Source: Galbibacter pacificus | GTDB lineage: Bacteria > Bacteroidota > Bacteroidia > Flavobacteriales > Flavobacteriaceae | DNA length: 64,000 nucleotides | NCBI RefSeq assembly: GCF_029603165.1 | Contig: NZ_JAQSVC010000004.1 | Location: forward strand, 124,001 to 188,000 | Direction of reading: 5' to 3' | Part shown: positions 9,356 to 18,259 of the stretch, piece after piece | Position numbering within the stretch: position 1 is the first letter of the stretch | Layout of the letters: every line of letters begins with the position of its first letter | Notes under the pieces: model-generated | What the model was told of the DNA's origin: nothing | Databases searched by the model: none | What the model saw: the letters and a program-made list of their open reading frames with translations, nothing else | Position numbers and translations under genes: made by a program

Positions 9356-9359
9356 ACGG

Positions 9360-9367
9360 CAAAAATA
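9360..9367 (-). promoter_or_regulatory. -7 promoter element of tatD (leaderless geometry)
   Basis: The minus strand reads TATTTTTG, matching the Bacteroidota -7 consensus TAnnTTTG, then CCGT and the tatD ATG. Four bases between element and ATG place the transcription start at or next to the start codon. Confidence 0.7.
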
Positions 9368-9381
9368 ATGGTTTAAACGGC

Positions 9382-9389
9382 TATCTTTG
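9382..9389 (+). promoter_or_regulatory. -7 promoter element of the retropepsin-like gene
   Basis: TATCTTTG matches TAnnTTTG exactly. It lies 19 bases before the ATG at 9409 and lies inside the longer reading frame that begins at 9331, which argues for the internal start. Confidence 0.75.
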
Positions 9390-9408
9390 CATAAAACAGA
9401 AAGAGATC

Positions 9409-9849
9409 ATGCAAAGCCTTAAAAAATTCCTTTCGGAAAAGGGATATACAAAAGCCCCGCTTACCTTAACAAAAACAAATCACTTTGAAGTCGTTGCCAG
9501 CATAAATGGCGTGACCGGAAGATTCATCCTCGACACGGGGGCTTCTAATACGTGCATTGGATTTGATTGTATTGGGCATTTTAACCTCGAAACAGAAGAT
9601 TCTGAAATAAAAGCTGCCGGAGCGGGCGCCACCAATATGCTTACCCAGGTTTCAAAGAAAAATACCATCAAAATAGGTTCATGGTCCAAAAAGAGGGTAA
9701 AGATTGTTTTATTCGACCTCACGCACGTAAATTCGGCTTTAACCATACACGATGCCCTGCCCGTTCATGGAATAATTGGTGCAGATGTTCTAAAAAAAGC
9801 AAAGGCAGTGATAGATTATAACAAGAAAAACCTATTTTTAAAGTGTTAA
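9409..9849 (+). CDS. Retropepsin-like aspartic protease family protein
   Basis: A 146-residue soluble protein with one aspartic protease half: FILDTGASNTCIGFD, the D-T/S-G-A signature, at about residues 41-55, and a later hydrophobic IIGADVL that mirrors the flap/psi-loop region of single-domain retropepsins. It would need to dimerise to be active. The frame is open from 9331, but that start lies within tatD; ATG 9409 has a consensus promoter 19 bases upstream, so I prefer it. The histidine kinase gene follows by 12 bases. No substrate is known; there is no signal peptide with this start. Confidence 0.85.
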   Translation: MQSLKKFLSEKGYTKAPLTLTKTNHFEVVASINGVTGRFILDTGASNTCIGFDCIGHFNLETEDSEIKAAGAGATNMLTQVSKKNTIKIGSWSKKRVKIVLFDLTHVNSALTIHDALPVHGIIGADVLKKAKAVIDYNKKNLFLKC

Positions 9850-9861
9850 AAACCAACCACT

Positions 9862-11883
9862 TTGAAAATATTAAAATACCTCATTAAGTTAGCGCTTATA
9901 TGTTTTGCAATACCCATTACCGCACAGGAAAATATTGCCGGGTTTTTAAAAATTGCAGACACCACCAAAAGCAATTCCATAAAATTGCAATACTTGGACT
10001 CTGTTGTGTCTAAAATTGACAGGGATACCTACCCCGATAAATTTGTTGAATATTCCAAAGAATACATTGCCCTGGCCGAAGAAATGAAAGCCTACACGGA
10101 GTTAATAGATAAATCTGTTCAAGTATTTTATTATGTAAACAACATACAAAACAACAAAAACCAAGCGCTGGCCATTATCAATAAAGCCCAAGAATATGAG
10201 GGGCAAATAACAGATTCTTCTTTAATTGGCAGCATTTACCTAAAAAAAGGCGGTGCTTATTACGATGTGGATTTTAAAAGGGCTAAAGAAAACTACACCA
10301 CGGCCATTTCTAAATTTGGCATTCACGACTCTGTATATATTGCCGATTCTTACTTGTTCCGGGCGCAAGCAGAATCGTACCAAGGTGAATTCCTTGAAGC
10401 CATTAACGACTATAAAACCGCAGCTTCTTATTATGAAGCCTTAGGCGATTATGATTATGTGATACATGCTAAAAGTGGCATTGCCGTTGTTTATGGCATG
10501 AATAAGTTTTATGATAAGGCACAAACAATTGAAGATGAAGTAATAGCCTACGCAAAAAAACACAACAAAGGGAACGCAGCCGTTGCATCTTTGTATAACA
10601 AGGCCAGCCATTACCAAGAACTTGGAGACATAAAAAAACAAGAAGAAACCTTACTGGAAGCCGAAAAAGTAAATATCGAGATGAACAACAACGATCTTTA
10701 CTGTGCCATTTTTATTGAGACTTCTCTCACCCGGATGTATGTAAAAGAAAATGAATATGAAAAAGCTTACCAACATTATGAGCACATAGCCAATAAGAAA
10801 AAAGACTTCGAGAATGAAGTGCAATTAGTCAATCATTATAAAAAAGCAAGAGTTTCCATTCTAGAAAGCCAGAAAAAATACACAGAAGCAATTGCCCTTT
10901 TACAAGAAGTAATTAAATACACCGAAGAAGGCAAAAACTATGACGATTTGGTAGTTTTAAAACAACAGTTATCCGGCTTATATGAAAAAGCAGGAAATAC
11001 AAATGCATCCTACAATGCCTACAAAGAATACAACTTTCTTGAAGATTCCCTGTTCAATGTGCAAAAAACCAATGCGCTTACTTACTACCAAACACTTTAT
11101 GAAACCGAAAAAAAGGAGAAACAAATTGTTGAAAAAAACGCTGCGATTACTTCTCTGGAAAAAGACAATCAGGCTAAAAAAAGACTATTTGGCTTTTCTA
11201 TTGCCGGCATTAGCCTCCTTTTTGCATGCGTTTTTCTTTATAGAAATAGACAGCACCATAAAAAATCCAAAGAACAGCAGGAAGATTTCAGCAGGCGTTT
11301 ATTGCTTTCTCAAGAACAGGAACGCGAGCGTATTTCCAAAGACCTACACGATGGTGTAGGGCAAAGCTTGCTGCTTATAAAAAACAAGGTGGCCTTAAAC
11401 GCCGACGAGAACACCAAAACCATGTTTAACAATGCCATAGAAGAAGTGCGATCTATTTCCAGGGCCTTGCATCCTTTTCAACTGGAAAAGCTCGGTATAA
11501 CAAAAGCCATAAAAAATACCGTGAAAGACATAGACGAAAATACCAATATTTTTATCACTTCGGATGTTGACGACATTTCCAATATACTTACACAAGAACA
11601 GGAGCTTCATTTGTATAGAATTATACAGGAAACCTTATCCAATATTGTAAAGCATGCCGGGACCGAAGCTGCCAAAGTCTCTGTCTTAAAAAGACCAAAA
11701 AGCATCTTGGTAGTTATAAAAGACCATGGTAAAGGGTTTGATTTTGCCGAAAAATATAACGATTTTGAGTCCTTGGGCCTCAAAACCCTACGGGAACGGA
11801 CCAAGTTTTTAAAAGGCACCATGAAGGTAGATTCAGAAAAAGACAAAGGGACAACTTTTTCTTATGTAATTCCATTGGTATGA
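9862..11883 (+). CDS. TPR-containing sensor histidine kinase (HisKA_3 type)
   Basis: A 673-residue sensor kinase. A signal peptide (MKILKYLIKLALICFAIPITAQ) is followed by a periplasmic region of tetratricopeptide repeats (about 25-430), one membrane helix (about 443-461), and a cytoplasmic kinase with the HisKA_3 motif SKDLHDGVGQS whose His is residue 496. The HATPase domain has an N-box near 591 (LSNIVKHAG) and a G-box near 621 (DHGKGFDF). The start codon is TTG at 9862. The response regulator starts four bases before its stop (ATGA overlap), a classic pair. The signal sensed is unknown. Confidence 0.93.
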   Translation: MKILKYLIKLALICFAIPITAQENIAGFLKIADTTKSNSIKLQYLDSVVSKIDRDTYPDKFVEYSKEYIALAEEMKAYTELIDKSVQVFYYVNNIQNNKNQALAIINKAQEYEGQITDSSLIGSIYLKKGGAYYDVDFKRAKENYTTAISKFGIHDSVYIADSYLFRAQAESYQGEFLEAINDYKTAASYYEALGDYDYVIHAKSGIAVVYGMNKFYDKAQTIEDEVIAYAKKHNKGNAAVASLYNKASHYQELGDIKKQEETLLEAEKVNIEMNNNDLYCAIFIETSLTRMYVKENEYEKAYQHYEHIANKKKDFENEVQLVNHYKKARVSILESQKKYTEAIALLQEVIKYTEEGKNYDDLVVLKQQLSGLYEKAGNTNASYNAYKEYNFLEDSLFNVQKTNALTYYQTLYETEKKEKQIVEKNAAITSLEKDNQAKKRLFGFSIAGISLLFACVFLYRNRQHHKKSKEQQEDFSRRLLLSQEQERERISKDLHDGVGQSLLLIKNKVALNADENTKTMFNNAIEEVRSISRALHPFQLEKLGITKAIKNTVKDIDENTNIFITSDVDDISNILTQEQELHLYRIIQETLSNIVKHAGTEAAKVSVLKRPKSILVVIKDHGKGFDFAEKYNDFESLGLKTLRERTKFLKGTMKVDSEKDKGTTFSYVIPLV

Positions 11884-12518
11884 TAAACCCTTCAATTATT
11901 ATTGCCGACGACCATCCATTGCTGCTTAAAGGGCTGCATGATTTTCTTGTTGAAGGGAAATTTAATGTTCTCGCAAGCGCGCAAGATGGAAACTCGGCAT
12001 ATAACCTTATTATTAAATACCAACCCGACATTGCCATTTTGGACATAGAAATGCCAAAAATGAGTGGCCTGGAAATTGCCTTGGCCTGTAGGAACAACAA
12101 AATAGGTGCAAAAATAATTTTAATAACACTCCACAAAGAACCTCAACTTATTATTCAGGCTAAAGATTTAAATGTAAACGGATATATTTTAAAGGAATAT
12201 GCCATTGAAGAAATAAAGATATGCCTCGAAAAAGTTATGCAAGACGAGCAATATTTCAGCCCTGCCATCATGGACCAAATAAATAAAGGCAAGTTTGAAA
12301 ACGAAGAAATATTGCAGGCAATAACTCCTTCCGAAAGAAAAATACTACGACTAATCGCTAAAGAAAAAACAAACAAAGAAATTGCCGAAATCCTTTTTAT
12401 TTCCATAAGGACCGTAGAGAAGCACCGAAGCAATATTATTACTAAACTAGGTGTATCGCATAAAACAAATGCTTTGTTACTTTGGGCAAAAGACCATCAA
12501 GATATACTTTTAAAATGA
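11880..12518 (+). CDS. NarL/LuxR-type response regulator
   Basis: Partner of the upstream TPR kinase (four-base overlap). The 212 residues comprise a receiver domain with acidic pocket IIADDHPLLL and phosphoacceptor Asp55 in ILDIEMPKMSG, and a C-terminal LuxR HTH (LTPSER-like ITPSERKILRLIA...TNKEIAEILFISIRTVEKHRSNI). It is a transcriptional regulator; its targets are not shown by the sequence, but the two tiny membrane peptide genes immediately downstream on the same strand are candidates. Confidence 0.95.
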   Translation: MINPSIIIADDHPLLLKGLHDFLVEGKFNVLASAQDGNSAYNLIIKYQPDIAILDIEMPKMSGLEIALACRNNKIGAKIILITLHKEPQLIIQAKDLNVNGYILKEYAIEEIKICLEKVMQDEQYFSPAIMDQINKGKFENEEILQAITPSERKILRLIAKEKTNKEIAEILFISIRTVEKHRSNIITKLGVSHKTNALLLWAKDHQDILLK

Positions 12519-12596
12519 TTTTTTTAATTGATACCTTCTTCCATGCACTGTTCCCTATATTAATGCATCCTCGAAAACTGACAAAATGGTTCAATT

Positions 12597-12650
12597 GTAA
12601 AATACGAGTTACTACGTATTCCCTATCTTGTAAATAGGGTATAATTTTAC
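12597..12650 (+). promoter_or_regulatory. Nested inverted repeats upstream of a tiny ORF
   Basis: GTAAAAT (12597-12603) pairs with ATTTTAC (12644-12650), enclosing a second hairpin CCCTAT (12621-12626) / ATAGGG (12634-12639). It lies 30 bases before the 36-residue ORF at 12681. It may be a leader RNA structure or an operator; no T-run follows, so it is not a terminator. Confidence 0.45.
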
Positions 12651-12680
12651 GCATCGTTAAACCAACCAAAACTAAAAGTA

Positions 12681-12791
12681 ATGATGCCAATTTATTTTCA
12701 AAAGAAAATCCCTATTTTATTTTTTGCCGTAGCTCTTTTCTTAATAGTAGCAGCCTTGACACTTAATATTTACACCTTGTTTGTATTGTAG
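12681..12791 (+). CDS. Tiny single-span membrane peptide (36 aa)
   Basis: The frame reads MMPIYFQKKIPILFF and continues as one hydrophobic helix ending ALTLNIYTLFVL. A basic N-terminus before a helix is typical of small inner-membrane peptides. It is unknown. The stretch AACCAACCAAAACT (12660-12673) ends seven bases before the ATG, and the same 14 bases sit at the same distance before another tiny ORF at 40011. A similar peptide follows at 12898. Real translation is not proven, but the repeated architecture supports it. Confidence 0.5.
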   Translation: MMPIYFQKKIPILFFAVALFLIVAALTLNIYTLFVL

Positions 12792-12897
12792 AAATGGGTT
12801 GTTACGGGTTAACCCTATAAAAAAAGGGGGAATTCCCTGTTGAAATACGCCTAAAATTATCAGACTTTTACATCAACCAATTAAAGCGAAATTGATT

Positions 12898-13020
12898 ATG
12901 AAGACGACAGCCAACTTTAAAATTATCAAAAACAACAACGACATATTACTTGCTTCTGCAATTGTTGCTTTGGCAGTAATTACATTTCTTCTTAACATCT
13001 TTTTGGTTTTATCGATTTAG
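12898..13020 (+). CDS. Tiny single-span membrane peptide (40 aa)
   Basis: The frame reads MKTTANFKIIKNNNDILLAS and then a hydrophobic helix ending TFLLNIFLVLSI. Like the 36-residue peptide 107 bases upstream it has a polar/basic N-terminus, one helix and a terminal LNI-x-hydrophobic motif, so the two look like paralogues. It lies downstream of the two-component system. Function is unknown and expression is unproven. Confidence 0.5.
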   Translation: MKTTANFKIIKNNNDILLASAIVALAVITFLLNIFLVLSI

Positions 13021-13049
13021 ATTCCTTTCAAATATTAGCCAACTAAAGC

Positions 13050-13090
13050 CAAAAAAGAATGCCCTCTCTGAATTTCAGGAGGGCGTTCTA
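13050..13090 (-). terminator. Terminator of the sucA-odhB operon
   Basis: Long stem GAATGCCCTC (13057-13066) / GAGGGCGTTC (13079-13088), extended by CTGA/TCAG. On the minus strand a run of T follows (13051-13056 read in reverse), matching termination after odhB. Confidence 0.85.
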
Positions 13091-13120
13091 GGTTTTATAA
13101 ATGTATGTTTGTTTTTTATT

Positions 13121-14365
13121 TTAAAGCTCTAGCGCTTTTTTAACATTCTCATCCATTAATAATTCTGTTGGGTTTTCAAGGGCTTCTTTTACTGCCACTA
13201 AAAATCCTACCGATTCTTTTCCGTCGATAATTCTGTGATCGTAAGACAATGCCACGTACATTATTGGCGCAATGGCAATGCCACCGTCTCTTACAATTGG
13301 GCGTTCCACAATGTTGTGCATTCCTAAAATTGCACTTTGTGGCGGGTTGATTATAGGCGTAGACAACATTGACCCAAATACACCGCCATTAGTAATGGTA
13401 AATGTACCTCCGGTCATTTCATCTACAGTAATTTCGCCTTCTCTTGCTCTTATTGCCAAACGTTTAATTTCTGCCTCGATTCCCCTAAAACTTAAATTTT
13501 CGGCATTTCTTACCACCGGCACCATTAATCCTTTTGGTCCCGATACGGCTATACTGATGTCGCAAAAATCATAGCTTACCATTTCTTTTCCGTCTATCAT
13601 GGAATTTACGGCAGGATACATCTTCAATGCCCTAACAACGGCCTTTGTAAAGAAACTCATAAACCCAAGACCTACACCGTGCTTAGATTTAAAGTCTTCT
13701 TTATATTGATCCCTCAATTTAAATATCGGACTCATGTCTGCTTCGTTAAAAGTAGTAAGCATGGCAGTTTCATTTTTTACCGAAACCAAACGCTCTGCTA
13801 CCTTACGGCGAAGCATGGAAAGTTTTTTACGTTCCGAACCTCGGTTCCCTGGACCCGGGGTTCCCATGGAAGGAGTGGCCTTTACGGCATCTTCTTTGGT
13901 AATACGCCCATCTTTTCCTGTGCCTTTTACCTCTTTTGGATCAATCCCCTTTTCAGCCAACATTTTTTTAGCGGCCGGGCTTGCGGTTCCGGTAGCGTAT
14001 GTTTCTTTTTTCTTAGGTGCTTTCTCGGTTTTTGGTTCAGCTTTCTCTTCTTTCTTAGGGGCTTCTGTAGATTTTTCCTCTTCTTTAGGCGCTTCTTTGG
14101 TTTCACCATCGCCTCCAGCCGGTTTTTCAGCAGAAGTATCTATCAAACAAACAACTTCACCAACGGCTACTGCATCTCCTTCTTCGGCTTTAAGCGTAAT
14201 TATTCCACTTGCCTCGGCCGGCAATTCTAGTGTAGCTTTATCTGAATCTACTTCGGCAATTGCCTGATCTTTTTCAACATAATCGCCATCTTCCACCAGC
14301 CATTCTGCTATTTCTACTTCTGTAATCGATTCCCCGGGAGAGGGAACTTTCATTTCTAAAACCAT
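13121..14365 (-). CDS. odhB: Dihydrolipoyllysine succinyltransferase, E2 of 2-oxoglutarate dehydrogenase
   Basis: Transfers the succinyl group from the lipoyl arm to CoA in the TCA cycle. The 414 residues comprise a lipoyl domain with the modified lysine in EVDSDKATLELPA (about residue 44), a Lys/Glu/Ala/Pro-rich linker (about 80-125), an E3-binding domain (ASPAAKKMLAEKGID), and a catalytic domain ending in SYDHRIIDGKE with the His-Asp active site. It follows sucA by 62 bases on the same strand, and a strong terminator comes after it. Confidence 0.96.
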   Translation of the reverse strand: MVLEMKVPSPGESITEVEIAEWLVEDGDYVEKDQAIAEVDSDKATLELPAEASGIITLKAEEGDAVAVGEVVCLIDTSAEKPAGGDGETKEAPKEEEKSTEAPKKEEKAEPKTEKAPKKKETYATGTASPAAKKMLAEKGIDPKEVKGTGKDGRITKEDAVKATPSMGTPGPGNRGSERKKLSMLRRKVAERLVSVKNETAMLTTFNEADMSPIFKLRDQYKEDFKSKHGVGLGFMSFFTKAVVRALKMYPAVNSMIDGKEMVSYDFCDISIAVSGPKGLMVPVVRNAENLSFRGIEAEIKRLAIRAREGEITVDEMTGGTFTITNGGVFGSMLSTPIINPPQSAILGMHNIVERPIVRDGGIAIAPIMYVALSYDHRIIDGKESVGFLVAVKEALENPTELLMDENVKKALEL

Positions 14366-14427
14366 TGTGCTTTAATTTAGTTTTATATTTTTTGTCTTAT
14401 CCTTAATTCTCAATTATAAATATAGTG

Positions 14428-17241
14428 CTAATTAGCGTTTCGTTCCATATTGTCTTTCGTTTTATCAAAAACATATTCAATAACCTGCTCATGCCTACGC
14501 TTAGATCTGGTAGCACTTCCGGCTGCCGGGGCAGCATAAAAACGCCTAGAGGCCACCCTAAAAGTCCTTGCTTCTTCCATATGCAACAAAAGGTGGCTCC
14601 ATGCCCCCATGTTCCTAGGCTCTTCCTGAGCCCAAACCACTTCCTCGGCATTGCTGTATTTATCTATAATTTCCCGCATCCGTTTGGTTGGTATAGGGAA
14701 AAGCTGCTCCAATCTTACCAAGGCCACATCGTCTTTTCCTTTTTCTTCTTTAGCGGCAAGCAAATCGTAATAAAATTTCCCTGTACAGAATACAAGGCTT
14801 TTTATTTTTTTGGCATCGGCATCGGCATCGTCTATTACGGTCTGGAAACTGCCATTTGCAAGTTCGTCTACTGAAGAAACTACTTTGGGGTGCCTTAAAA
14901 GGCTTTTTGGAGTAAAAACAATTAGTGGCTTTCTATAGTCGGCTTTCATTTGCTTTCTGAACAAATGAAATAAGTTTGCCGGCGTGGTAACATCTGCCAC
15001 AAACATGTTGTCTTTTGCACACAGCTGTAAATAGCGTTCCATTCTAGCTGAGGAATGTTCTGCACCCTGCCCTTCGTATCCGTGCGGAAGCAACATTACC
15101 AATCCGTTTTGAAGCTTCCATTTGTCTTCGGCCGCAGAAATATACTGGTCTGTCATTATTTGGGCGCCATTGCTAAAATCACCAAACTGTGCTTCCCAAA
15201 TAGTTAATGTATTTGGGCTGGCCATGGCATAACCATAGTCGAAGCCAACAACACCATATTCTGATAGTAAGGAGTTATAGACATCAAAATGTGCGTTTTG
15301 ATTTTCTTTCAATTCGTTCAACAGCACGATTTCTTCTTCAGATTCTTCAACCTTTATTACCGCATGGCGGTGTGAGAAAGTCCCCCTTTCTACATCTTGC
15401 CCGGACATGCGCACGGCAAATCCTTCTTCTAAAAGTGTTCCGTAGGCTAATAATTCTCCCATGGCCCAATCCAGCTTATCGGTTTCAAAGAACATTTTAT
15501 TACGTTCCTTGACCAGTTTTTCGATTTTACGCATGAATTTTTTATCCTTTGGAAGATTGGTAATCGAGTCTGCTATTTGCGTTAATTTATCTTTTGGATA
15601 GGTGGTATCTACAACTTCCATCATTTTGTCTTCCTGGCATGGGTTAAACCCTTTCCATTCGTCCTTCATGAACGGCGTTATGATGGTTTTGTCTTCTTTG
15701 CGCGAGTCTTCAAGCTTTTCTTCCAAAGAAGCCTTGTAATCGTCTTCGAGTTTTTTTACATAAGATTTGTCTATGACCCCTTCGGCCATTAATTTTTCGG
15801 CATAAATATCACGTGGGTTTTTATGCTTTGCAATGGCCTTGTAGAGTTTTGGCTGGGTAAAACGGGGTTCGTCCCCTTCGTTGTGCCCATATTTTCTATA
15901 TCCCAGAAGGTCGATAAAAACGTCCCTTCCAAACTTCATTCTAAAATCCAAAGCAAAAGTAGCCGCATGCACCACAGCCTCGGCATCATCAGCATTTACG
16001 TGCAATACCGGCGACAAGGTTACTTTACCAACATCGGTACAATAGGTAGAAGATCTTGCATCCAGATAATTGGTGGTAAACCCTATTTGGTTGTTTACAA
16101 CAATATGTATTGTGCCTCCGGTACCGTAACCGTCCAACAGAGCCATTTGCACTACTTCGTAGGCTATTCCCTGCCCTGCAATGGCAGCATCTCCATGCAC
16201 CACAATTGGCAATACTTTGGCAAAATCGTCTTTATAATGCCTGTCTTGCTTTGCCCTGGTTATTCCTTCTACAACTGCACCTACGGTTTCTAGGTGAGAA
16301 GGGTTTGGGGCAATATTCATATTAATTTTTTTGCCACCGCTGGTTTTCCGGTCGCTTGTCCAGCCTAAATGGTATTTTACATCCCCATCAAAAATTGCCT
16401 GCTCGTAATCCTTTCCGTCAAATTCGCTAAAAATATCTTTGGCCGATTTTCCAAAAATATTGGTTAGTACATTTAGCCTCCCACGGTGGGCCATTCCCAT
16501 AACAAATTGCTGAACGCCCATATCGGCTGCTTTTTCAACAAGCTTGTCCAATGCTGGAATCAACGACTCGTTTCCTTCCAATGAGAAACGTTTTTGCCCT
16601 ACATATTTGGTATGCAAGAAGTTTTCAAAAGAAATGGCTTCGTTAAGTTTTCTAAGAATATTTTTCTTTTCGTCTGCACTATATTGGGGATGGTTGTCGT
16701 TTACGTTTAACCAATCCTGGATCCATTGCTTACGCTCAGGATTTCTAATGTACATATATTCAATCCCAACGGCATCGCAATAAATAGCCTCCAGGTGATC
16801 TATAATCACTTGTAGCTTTGCTGGCCCTAAGCCAAGGATTTCCCCGGCATTAAAAACTGTTTGGAGATCGGCTTTTTCCAAACCGAAATTCTCTATGGCC
16901 AAGGTTGGGGAATATTTACGTCGCTCCCTAACAGGGTTTGTTTTTGTAAACAAGTGTCCCCTGCTCCTGTAACCGTCTATTAAACGGATTACCTGAAATT
17001 CCTTGTATACATCCTGAGAAACTTCTAGTTTTTCCCCGGTTGCAGGAACTTCTATACTTACCGTTCCGTTTTCGGTTATGGCAGCAGCGCCATCACCTGC
17101 CACATTTTCCATCCCGAAGTCGAACCCTTGAAAAAAAGCTCTCCAAGTTGGTTCAACACTGTCGGGGTTAATTAAATATTGATCGTATAAGTCCGCAAAA
17201 AAAGCGGTATTGGCCGCATTTAAAAAGGAATATTTATCCAT
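14428..17241 (-). CDS. sucA: 2-oxoglutarate dehydrogenase E1 component
   Basis: Thiamine-diphosphate enzyme that decarboxylates 2-oxoglutarate. The 937 residues match the family in length. Recognisable parts are the N-terminal segment (FLNAANTAFFADLYDQYLINPDSV), the MGMAHRGRLNVL motif, GDAAIAGQGIAYE with the ThDP-binding region (GDGTGG-like GYGTGGTIHIVVNNQIGFTTN), and the transketolase-like half with LPHGYEGQGAEHSSARMERYLQL. It is the first gene of sucA-odhB. Lipoamide dehydrogenase is not in the window. Confidence 0.97.
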   Translation of the reverse strand: MDKYSFLNAANTAFFADLYDQYLINPDSVEPTWRAFFQGFDFGMENVAGDGAAAITENGTVSIEVPATGEKLEVSQDVYKEFQVIRLIDGYRSRGHLFTKTNPVRERRKYSPTLAIENFGLEKADLQTVFNAGEILGLGPAKLQVIIDHLEAIYCDAVGIEYMYIRNPERKQWIQDWLNVNDNHPQYSADEKKNILRKLNEAISFENFLHTKYVGQKRFSLEGNESLIPALDKLVEKAADMGVQQFVMGMAHRGRLNVLTNIFGKSAKDIFSEFDGKDYEQAIFDGDVKYHLGWTSDRKTSGGKKINMNIAPNPSHLETVGAVVEGITRAKQDRHYKDDFAKVLPIVVHGDAAIAGQGIAYEVVQMALLDGYGTGGTIHIVVNNQIGFTTNYLDARSSTYCTDVGKVTLSPVLHVNADDAEAVVHAATFALDFRMKFGRDVFIDLLGYRKYGHNEGDEPRFTQPKLYKAIAKHKNPRDIYAEKLMAEGVIDKSYVKKLEDDYKASLEEKLEDSRKEDKTIITPFMKDEWKGFNPCQEDKMMEVVDTTYPKDKLTQIADSITNLPKDKKFMRKIEKLVKERNKMFFETDKLDWAMGELLAYGTLLEEGFAVRMSGQDVERGTFSHRHAVIKVEESEEEIVLLNELKENQNAHFDVYNSLLSEYGVVGFDYGYAMASPNTLTIWEAQFGDFSNGAQIMTDQYISAAEDKWKLQNGLVMLLPHGYEGQGAEHSSARMERYLQLCAKDNMFVADVTTPANLFHLFRKQMKADYRKPLIVFTPKSLLRHPKVVSSVDELANGSFQTVIDDADADAKKIKSLVFCTGKFYYDLLAAKEEKGKDDVALVRLEQLFPIPTKRMREIIDKYSNAEEVVWAQEEPRNMGAWSHLLLHMEEARTFRVASRRFYAAPAAGSATRSKRRHEQVIEYVFDKTKDNMERNAN

Positions 17242-17279
17242 GTTATCTTTTCACTGTCTCTTCTCAGACAAAATTTATA

Positions 17280-17287
17280 CAAAAATA
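17280..17287 (-). promoter_or_regulatory. -7 promoter element of sucA
   Basis: The minus strand reads TATTTTTG, matching TAnnTTTG, 38 bases before the sucA ATG, leaving a leader of about 34 nt. Confidence 0.6.
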
Positions 17288-17346
17288 CAATATTTGAGAA
17301 AATTGATACATCGTTTTAATATATTTATAAGATAAAAATTATTGAT

Positions 17347-17892
17347 ATGCATATTTATAACAACTCTTGTTTCAAAAAATATACTTTATTGGTTTTCGTG
17401 TTAGGAATTACGCATTCTGCATCGGCACAGCAAATGAATCAAAATTACAATCAATCAGATTTTTGGCAACGTGTACGCTTTGGTGGCGGATTAGGGATAA
17501 GTTTTGGCGACGATTTTTTTAGCGGCTCCATTTCGCCCAGTGCCATTTATCAGGTTACCCCGCAATTTGCAACCGGTATCGGACTTGATTTTACCTATAC
17601 GGATGCCGAATATTACAATGCTTTTGTATATGGCGCAAGCGCCATTGCACTGTTTAACCCAATTAGGGAAATACAGCTCTCGGCCGAATTTGAACAATTA
17701 CGGGTAAATAGGGATTATGACGTTATTGGGGGCGGAAGCATCACCGAAGATTATTGGTACCCTGCCTTGTTTTTGGGCGCTGGCTACAATACCGGGCCCG
17801 TAACCATGGGCGTTCGGTATGATGTACTTTATGATGACGATAAAAGTATTTATGCAAGTGCGTTTATGCCTTTTGTTATGTTTTATTTTTAA
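17347..17892 (+). CDS. Small outer-membrane beta-barrel protein
   Basis: A 181-residue protein with a signal peptide ending ...ITHSASAQQ (about residue 28) and repeated amphipathic strands (FGGGLGISFGDDFF, ATGIGLDFTYTDAEYY, AALFLGAGYNTGPVTMGVRYDVLY) ending in an aromatic residue (PFVMFYF), as outer-membrane barrels do. Its length suggests about eight strands. It is divergent from sucA and convergent with the next gene. Ligand and role are unknown. Confidence 0.82.
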   Translation: MHIYNNSCFKKYTLLVFVLGITHSASAQQMNQNYNQSDFWQRVRFGGGLGISFGDDFFSGSISPSAIYQVTPQFATGIGLDFTYTDAEYYNAFVYGASAIALFNPIREIQLSAEFEQLRVNRDYDVIGGGSITEDYWYPALFLGAGYNTGPVTMGVRYDVLYDDDKSIYASAFMPFVMFYF

Positions 17893-17905
17893 ATGAAGTT
17901 GGCAT

Positions 17906-18259
17906 CTAGCTGTATTTCTTTTTAAACCAAACCTTTTCCCATTCCCTTTTTAAAATGAGAAAGGCTACATCTTCTGATAATTTCACCACGTTGTTGCCAT
18001 CCAGTGCCTTTACTTTGGTTTCGGGAACATCGATAATGTAGAGCAGGTTTAAGTAATCGGCAAATTTTTCGTTAATCAATAAAAAAACAAGCTCATGCAA
18101 ATCCCTTTTTAATTTTTCGGCAGGAATGGACACCTCAAATTCATCATCGAGATTGGCAAACTTTAAATCTTTGTTTAGCTGAATAATTAAATTTTGATAC
18201 AGGTTTTCTTCTGAAGCCTTTATTAATAATTCGCCACTGTTTTCAAAAGTCATCTTCAT
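17906..18259 (-). CDS. Unknown protein coupled to ruvC
   Basis: A 117-residue protein of unknown function without a signal peptide. The frame opens at 18301, but the ATG at 18259 overlaps the ruvC TGA by four bases (ATGA), the usual coupling, so I use that start (MKMTFENSGELLIKA). The text is soluble, with an acidic N-terminal half and a basic C-terminus (REWEKVWFKKKYS). The tight coupling suggests coexpression with ruvC but not necessarily a shared function. Confidence 0.75.
   Translation of the reverse strand: MKMTFENSGELLIKASEENLYQNLIIQLNKDLKFANLDDEFEVSIPAEKLKRDLHELVFLLINEKFADYLNLLYIIDVPETKVKALDGNNVVKLSEDVAFLILKREWEKVWFKKKYS

Noticed and set aside
13679-14267. Open + strand frames of 177-183 codons opposite odhB
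   Set aside because: They are antisense shadows of odhB: low-complexity Phe/Ser/Gly-rich translations caused by the lipoyl-linker codons, with no family signature.
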